From Micractinium sp. NFX-FRZ (Eukaryota; Chlorophyta; Trebouxiophyceae; Chlorellales; Chlorellaceae): DNA of 56,321 nucleotides. The stretch's first letter is position 1. Every line of letters begins with the position of its first letter. A model generated the notes under the pieces. It saw only the letters and a program-made list of their open reading frames with translations, was not told the DNA's origin and made no database searches. Where the stretch lies: NCBI GenBank assembly GCA_029339195.1, contig JAPTJF010000411.1:1-56321 (forward strand), written 5' to 3'. Below are positions 56,029 through 56,321 of the stretch, in pieces. A program made the translations under genes and the position numbers.

Positions 56029-56321
56029 CTGCGGGCACCCAGCATGGGTGGTTGGGAAGGGGGGAAGGGCAGCATGTGGCGGGGCAGCACGGATCGCTTG
56101 CTTGGCAGTATGCAGGGGGCGCACGCATGTGCCCTGCCTGCGCATCGCCTGAGCCACCGGCTACGCGGGTTTGTGGCCAGGTCTGTAGCTAGGCAGCCAG
56201 GGCTGTGAGCCAGCAGCTGAGCAGGTCTGCAGATAGAGACAGGCAGCAGGACTTGCCCCATGCAAGGGCCCGTTTGGCCCACCATTTAGGGCCCTAAAAG
56301 GCCCGCAGCCTTCAAGGCCAG

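Overview
This window is nuclear DNA from a green alga, probably a trebouxiophyte/Chlorella-like species. The evidence is high GC, dense genes with many short GT-AG introns (about 99 inferred), and the chlorophyte-type TGTAA polyadenylation signal after most stop codons. The gene content also fits: AP-4 epsilon, VPS28, an algal-style receptor kinase and eEF3. All gene models were built by eye from splice sites, reading-frame continuity and family motifs. Intron phases were checked for every multi-exon gene and sum correctly. No mobile element, CRISPR array, rRNA or tRNA gene was recognised.

Layout, left to right: (1) 1710-8014 (+) receptor-like TKL kinase with two tandem Cys-rich ectodomain repeats. 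(2) 9377-13274 (+) secreted alpha/beta hydrolase joined in frame to an RCC1-like propeller. (3) 13954-18231 (-) secreted protein resembling a lytic polysaccharide monooxygenase, with EGF-like and PAN-like tails. (4) 19098-21578 (-) six-kelch protein. (5) 21990-24702 (+) VPS28 of ESCRT-I. (6) 25269-32490 (+) AP-4 epsilon with an Ala-rich tail in place of the ear. (7) 33064-35360 (+) F-box/LRR protein. (8) 35773-39357 (-) zinc-less MDR quinone oxidoreductase. (9) 40556-42175 (+) helical-repeat protein with a C-terminal SAP domain. (10) 42734-46307 (-) secreted GH88 unsaturated glucuronyl hydrolase. (11) 47207-54279 (-) translation elongation factor eEF3. (12) 55801 to beyond 56028 (-) the 3' end of an unrecognised gene that runs off the window.

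Themes. Three secreted carbohydrate- or matrix-directed proteins and one receptor kinase lie within 46 kb. VPS28 and AP-4 epsilon, two post-Golgi/endosomal trafficking genes, are adjacent and co-oriented. The most unusual structural signal is that introns of at least five genes contain degenerate copies of the edge of an adjacent exon, often with its splice site. VPS28 and AP-4 epsilon carry several each. This suggests introns here lengthen by local tandem duplication across exon-intron junctions. GC-AG introns (five secure, one possible) and tiny coding exons (13 and 24 nt) are also notable.
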